Part shown: positions 5,732 through 6,508 of the stretch, one piece after another
Layout: each line of letters starts with the position of its first letter
Numbering within the stretch: position 1 is the stretch's first letter
NCBI GenBank assembly: GCA_007117175.1
Contig: SKGZ01000234.1
Span: forward strand, 1 to 6,508
DNA length: 6,508 bases
From: Bacteriovoracales bacterium
Lineage (GTDB): Bacteria > Bdellovibrionota > Bacteriovoracia > Bacteriovoracales > Bacteriovoracaceae
Reading direction: 5' to 3'
The notes under the pieces: model-generated
Seen by the model: the letters and a program-made list of their open reading frames with translations, nothing else
Databases searched by the model: none
Told to the model about the DNA's origin: nothing
Program-made: the position numbers and the translations under genes

Positions 5732-6508
5732 ATTTAGCACAGTTTTATATTTGCGGGATATCAGGATTAAGCTTAACAGATGAAGAAAAAAAAATTATTC
5801 AGCAACAGCAATTTTCAGGAATTATTCTCTTTTCTCATAATTATGAGAGTCCCGCCCAATTAGCGGAATTAGTGAATGAGATTCAGTCTTATCGTGATAA
5901 GCAGCCTTTTTTTATCAGTGTCGATCAAGAGGGTGGTCGAGTGCAACGCTTTAAAGATCCCTTTTATAGGATTCCTGCAATGATGGAGATAGCAAGGCTG
6001 AATTCTCCTAAAAAAATTTATGAATTGCACTGCGTGATCGGGGAGCAGCTAAGTGCGTGCGGTATCAATTTAAACTTCTCACCATGCTGTGATGTTCTCA
6101 CTCAAAGTAAAAACAAAGTGATTGGCGATCGAGCCTTTGGAGTCAACGCAGAAACTGTTGAAAAATATATTTCGGCAGCCATGAGAGGATTAGCCTCAAA
6201 AAATATTCTAGCCTGCGCAAAGCATTTTCCAGGTCATGGCGCTACAAGCAAGGACTCTCATTTTGATTTACCTTTGGTCAGTATTGAGTTGCAAGAGTTA
6301 GAAAAAAATCATCTGTCGCCATTTCAAAGAGCTGCAAAGTCTAGAGCTCAGTTAATCATGATGGCGCATATGGTTGTGAACTGCCTAGATCCTGAGTTGC
6401 CCTGTAGTCTAAGTTCAAAAGCTTATCAGTATCTTAGAGAAAAACTAAAATATAAAAATTTAATTATCACTGATGATAGGGAGATGAAAGCAATTGAAGA
6501 CCACTTTA
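5728..6508 (+). CDS. nagZ: Beta-N-acetylhexosaminidase NagZ (GH3), 3' end outside the window
   Basis: NagZ is a cytoplasmic glycoside hydrolase family 3 enzyme that removes GlcNAc from GlcNAc-anhydroMurNAc muropeptides during peptidoglycan recycling. The frame stays open for 260 codons to the window edge; full enzymes are about 330-350 aa. Visible family motifs in order are GIILFSHNYESP (31-42), DQEGGRVQRF (66-75), IGDRAFG (132-138) and KHFPGHG (165-171). The Asp-x-His pair DSH (176-178) is the unusual acid/base element of NagZ. DD at 249-250 sits at the nucleophile site. There TDDREM replaces the more usual [S/T]DDLxM, so the residue after the Asp pair is Arg instead of Leu. No signal peptide is seen, in keeping with a cytosolic enzyme. 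The start codon overlaps the preceding stop as ATGA (5728-5731). Identity is confident; the nucleophile loop is only just inside the window. Confidence 0.93.
   Translation, partial: MNLAQFYICGISGLSLTDEEKKIIQQQQFSGIILFSHNYESPAQLAELVNEIQSYRDKQPFFISVDQEGGRVQRFKDPFYRIPAMMEIARLNSPKKIYELHCVIGEQLSACGINLNFSPCCDVLTQSKNKVIGDRAFGVNAETVEKYISAAMRGLASKNILACAKHFPGHGATSKDSHFDLPLVSIELQELEKNHLSPFQRAAKSRAQLIMMAHMVVNCLDPELPCSLSSKAYQYLREKLKYKNLIITDDREMKAIEDHF

Overview
The window looks like chromosomal housekeeping DNA from a Gram-negative (diderm) bacterium of fairly low GC content (roughly 40 %, by eye). Two proteins carry lipoprotein signals with outer-membrane-type +2 residues. One of them has the TPR plus periplasmic-binding-protein layout of LpoA-like penicillin-binding-protein activators. 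The gene order and protein character recall Bdellovibrionota/Bacteriovorax-like or other former deltaproteobacteria, but this placement is an inference with no database support.

Layout. (1) Positions 2-3643, + strand: a tight run of the 3' end of dnaK, then dnaJ (24-bp gap), then a large TPR/periplasmic-binding lipoprotein (15-bp gap). It is probably one transcript. (2) Positions 3644-3886: an intergenic stretch that at first appears to hold only T-rich sequence. Read on the minus strand, it contains a 32-residue, extremely basic ORF (3650-3748) with a perfect AAGGAG Shine-Dalgarno and a plausible promoter. The rest is a divergent control region with a 12-bp near-perfect direct repeat. (3) Positions 3887-6508, + strand: mreB, an unrecognised lipoprotein (12-bp gap), and nagZ (ATGA start/stop overlap), which runs off the right edge.

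Biology. DnaK and DnaJ are the Hsp70/Hsp40 pair. The DnaJ is unusual: of the four CxxCxGxG motifs, only the central two remain. Motifs 1 and 4, which together form zinc centre I, have been cleanly lost, leaving zinc centre II, the site tied to cooperation with DnaK. The remaining named genes concern the cell wall: an LpoA-like putative regulator of peptidoglycan synthases, MreB as the rod-shape scaffold, and NagZ for muropeptide recycling. mreB is not followed by mreC/mreD here.

The items most worth a second look are the hidden minus-strand small basic gene and the half-zinc-finger DnaJ. No mobile element, CRISPR array, tRNA or rRNA is visible.
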